Assembly: GCF_026183735.1 (NCBI RefSeq)
Contig: NZ_JAPFRE010000025.1
Coordinates: forward strand, 1 to 64,000
Origin: Alteromonas sp. ASW11-130
Lineage (GTDB): Bacteria > Pseudomonadota > Gammaproteobacteria > Enterobacterales > Alteromonadaceae
Direction: 5' to 3'
Length of the DNA stretch: 64,000 nt
Each line of letters starts with the position of its first letter. Position 1 is the first letter of the stretch. The translations under genes were made by a program, and so were the position numbers. Positions 62,353 to 64,000 of this stretch are shown here, one piece after another. The notes below the pieces were generated by a model. The model ran no database searches. It saw only the letters and a list, made by a program, of their open reading frames with translations, and was not told the origin of the DNA.

Positions 62353-62666
62353 CCCCACATTTGAGAAAATTAGATTATTTTTCGCACATTACCCGGAATG
62401 CGTGACTAGCGTAACTTTCAGCGCAATTTTTACATCTCAATATAACCCCAGTTTGGGTCATATTTTACTTGCATATCTACTTCACAACATACTAAGCCTC
62501 TCATTATGTTCAAATAAGTTGGACTCCTGGTAAAACGAAGACTGAATTTTGACAACTGAAGATATTGTTAGGGTAAAGACGTCAATTTTTACGTTTATCC
62601 GCTGGATACACATATTAATTCAGGTACAATCCACACAAACGAAACCATCTGCCAATACAGAGACAC

Positions 62667-63641
62667 ATGGATATAGATCAAATACGATCCCTGGCTTCAG
62701 ATGACATGGATGCTGTCAATGCAATCATTCAGCAACAAGTGGATTCAGATGTTGCGCTAATTAACCAGCTGGGCTTTTACATTGTAAACAGCGGCGGTAA
62801 AAGATTACGCCCTCTGCTGTGCGTGCTGGCCGCTAGAGCTATGCAAATTCAATCTTCGGACCATCACACGCTTGCTGCGATAATTGAGTTTATTCACACC
62901 GCCACTCTTTTGCACGATGACGTGGTAGATGAATCTACATTACGTAGGGGGCGAGAAACCGCTAATGCCATTTTTGGCAATCAAGCTAGTGTGTTGGTTG
63001 GCGATTTCCTTTATACCCGCTCATTTCAGATGATGGTGAGTTTGCAGCGTATGCGCGTAATGGAGATCCTTTCAGAAGCAACCAATCAAATTGCGGAAGG
63101 TGAAGTTTTGCAGCTAATGAATTGCAATGATCCTGAGACGACTGAAAAACGCTATTTTGATGTAATTTATGGAAAAACGGCGCGTTTATTTGAGGCGGCT
63201 ACACAATTAGCCGCAGTCATTACTGATAAAGAGCCTGAAATTGAGAAAGCGATGCAAGCCTATGGCAAGCATCTAGGTACTGCTTTTCAGTTAGTCGATG
63301 ATATTTTAGATTATCAAGCCGACGCGAACGAAATGGGCAAAAACGCAGGAGATGATTTAGCAGAAGGCAAACCTACGTTACCTCTTTTGTATGCAATGTG
63401 GCACGCAGAACAAGCGGATGATCGTGAATTGATCAGAGAAGCGATTGAGCAATCCAACGGGCTCCCTCACCTGGCTAAAATTCAGTCAATCATGAACGCT
63501 ACGGGCGCACTTGACTACACCAAACAATGCGCGGATAAAGAAGCAGAATTAGCTATCGCCAGTCTATCTTGCGTACAGGATTCTGAGTATAAAGAGGCGT
63601 TAATTTCGTTGGCAAAACTTTCGGTGGAACGCTCTTCATAA
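62667..63641 (+). CDS. ispB: Octaprenyl diphosphate synthase
   Basis: Extends farnesyl diphosphate to the C40 side chain of ubiquinone and menaquinone, 324 aa. Both Asp-rich prenyltransferase motifs are intact: D84-D-V-V-D88 and D-D-I-L-D near residue 211, along with the G-G-K-R-L-R-P motif near 43-49. Divergent from rplU. Uses isoprenoid units from the MEP pathway, whose ispD and ispF genes are also here. A TACAAT at 62625-62630 may be its -10 element. Confidence 0.97.
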   Translation: MDIDQIRSLASDDMDAVNAIIQQQVDSDVALINQLGFYIVNSGGKRLRPLLCVLAARAMQIQSSDHHTLAAIIEFIHTATLLHDDVVDESTLRRGRETANAIFGNQASVLVGDFLYTRSFQMMVSLQRMRVMEILSEATNQIAEGEVLQLMNCNDPETTEKRYFDVIYGKTARLFEAATQLAAVITDKEPEIEKAMQAYGKHLGTAFQLVDDILDYQADANEMGKNAGDDLAEGKPTLPLLYAMWHAEQADDRELIREAIEQSNGLPHLAKIQSIMNATGALDYTKQCADKEAELAIASLSCVQDSEYKEALISLAKLSVERSS

Positions 63642-64000
63642 GCAAGGTTAGATGTAGTTGTCTAATTTTCGGACCGAGAAAGCTAATTTAAAATCAGGAT
63701 CCCCTTTTCTGGCTGGATCCCACGCTTTCTAACTTTAGTCTGTTAAGCAATTGCTTGATAAGAAAGCATACAAACTCTAAAAGTCTTTAAGATAATCAGC
63801 TCTACCGAATGTTTGCGGTGTTGTTAATCCTTCTTAATGAAACGTGATCCGAGCGCAATAAAGATAACCTAAGTTTGCCACTTCACTGTGCTTTTCGAAA
63901 CACGGCAAGCCCTTTGACAAACCTCTGCGCGCAAATAAATGGTCCTTATAATGACATGTCCTTAGCACGAACCACTCTGAATGCCATAAAGCGCTGTCAC
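63642..64000. other. Right-edge sequence, no gene seen
   Basis: About 360 bp after ispB. Two GGATCC copies around 63700-63720 could form a weak six-base stem. No frame with a start and ribosome-binding site that I can support; a short leftward open frame enters from the right edge but is too short to judge. Confidence 0.4.

Overview
The window is chromosomal DNA of a marine gammaproteobacterium of the Alteromonas/Alteromonadaceae type. This rests on gene order and protein character: rapA-rluA, rppH-ptsP-lgt-thyA beside mutH, ftsB-ispD-ispF-truD-surE-pcm-yqaA-nlpD-rpoS, and cgtA-folA near rplU-rpmA and a divergent ispB. I see no rRNA, tRNA or CRISPR array.

Region 1 (1-11015) is an accessory heavy-metal island. 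An IS256-family transposase runs off the left edge. It is followed by a CadR/PbrR-type MerR regulator divergent from a cation diffusion facilitator (CDF), a DUF3703 gene, a CzcD-like CDF, a His-rich periplasmic protein and a CzcCBA tripartite pump with a Zn/Co/Cd-type signature. A third CDF and an ArsP-like permease with an odd repeated leader complete it. A perfect MerR operator with a 19-bp spacer places the promoter and moves the first CDF start to 968.

Region 2 (11016-15756) is decayed: a membrane-protein pseudogene with three in-frame stops, an intact PIN-PhoH ATPase gene, and a second phoH cut off just after its Walker A motif.

Region 3 (15757-30632) is mostly core: rapA, rluA-like, DUF3530, an AmpG-like permease, a diguanylate cyclase overlapping a CheX-type response regulator, thyA, lgt, a TauE permease, ptsP, rppH and mutH.

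Region 4 (about 30714-40717) is the most unusual part: a degenerate chromosomal integron. A broken intI (in-frame stop, internal deletion, frameshift) reads rightward. To its left about 17 small genes all read leftward, each with its own ribosome-binding site. They are separated by attC-like stretches (RYYYAAC...GTTRRRY), often overlapping the stop codon. Recognisable products are SRPBCC, VOC, NTF2-like, DUF3303 and HExxH proteins. Five cassettes encode divergent members of one small secreted cysteine-containing protein family, the best candidate here for something undescribed.

Region 5 (40718-64000) is core: a membrane-anchored AraC regulator, a CYTH-CHAD protein, a YgiM-like SH3 protein, a lipoprotein with a large unknown membrane protein, putA without a DNA-binding domain, a TIGR03545-like protein, the ftsB-to-rpoS series, folA/cgtA, rpmA/rplU and ispB. 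Two unrelated loci carry heptanucleotide tandem repeats, one in the translation start region of pcm.
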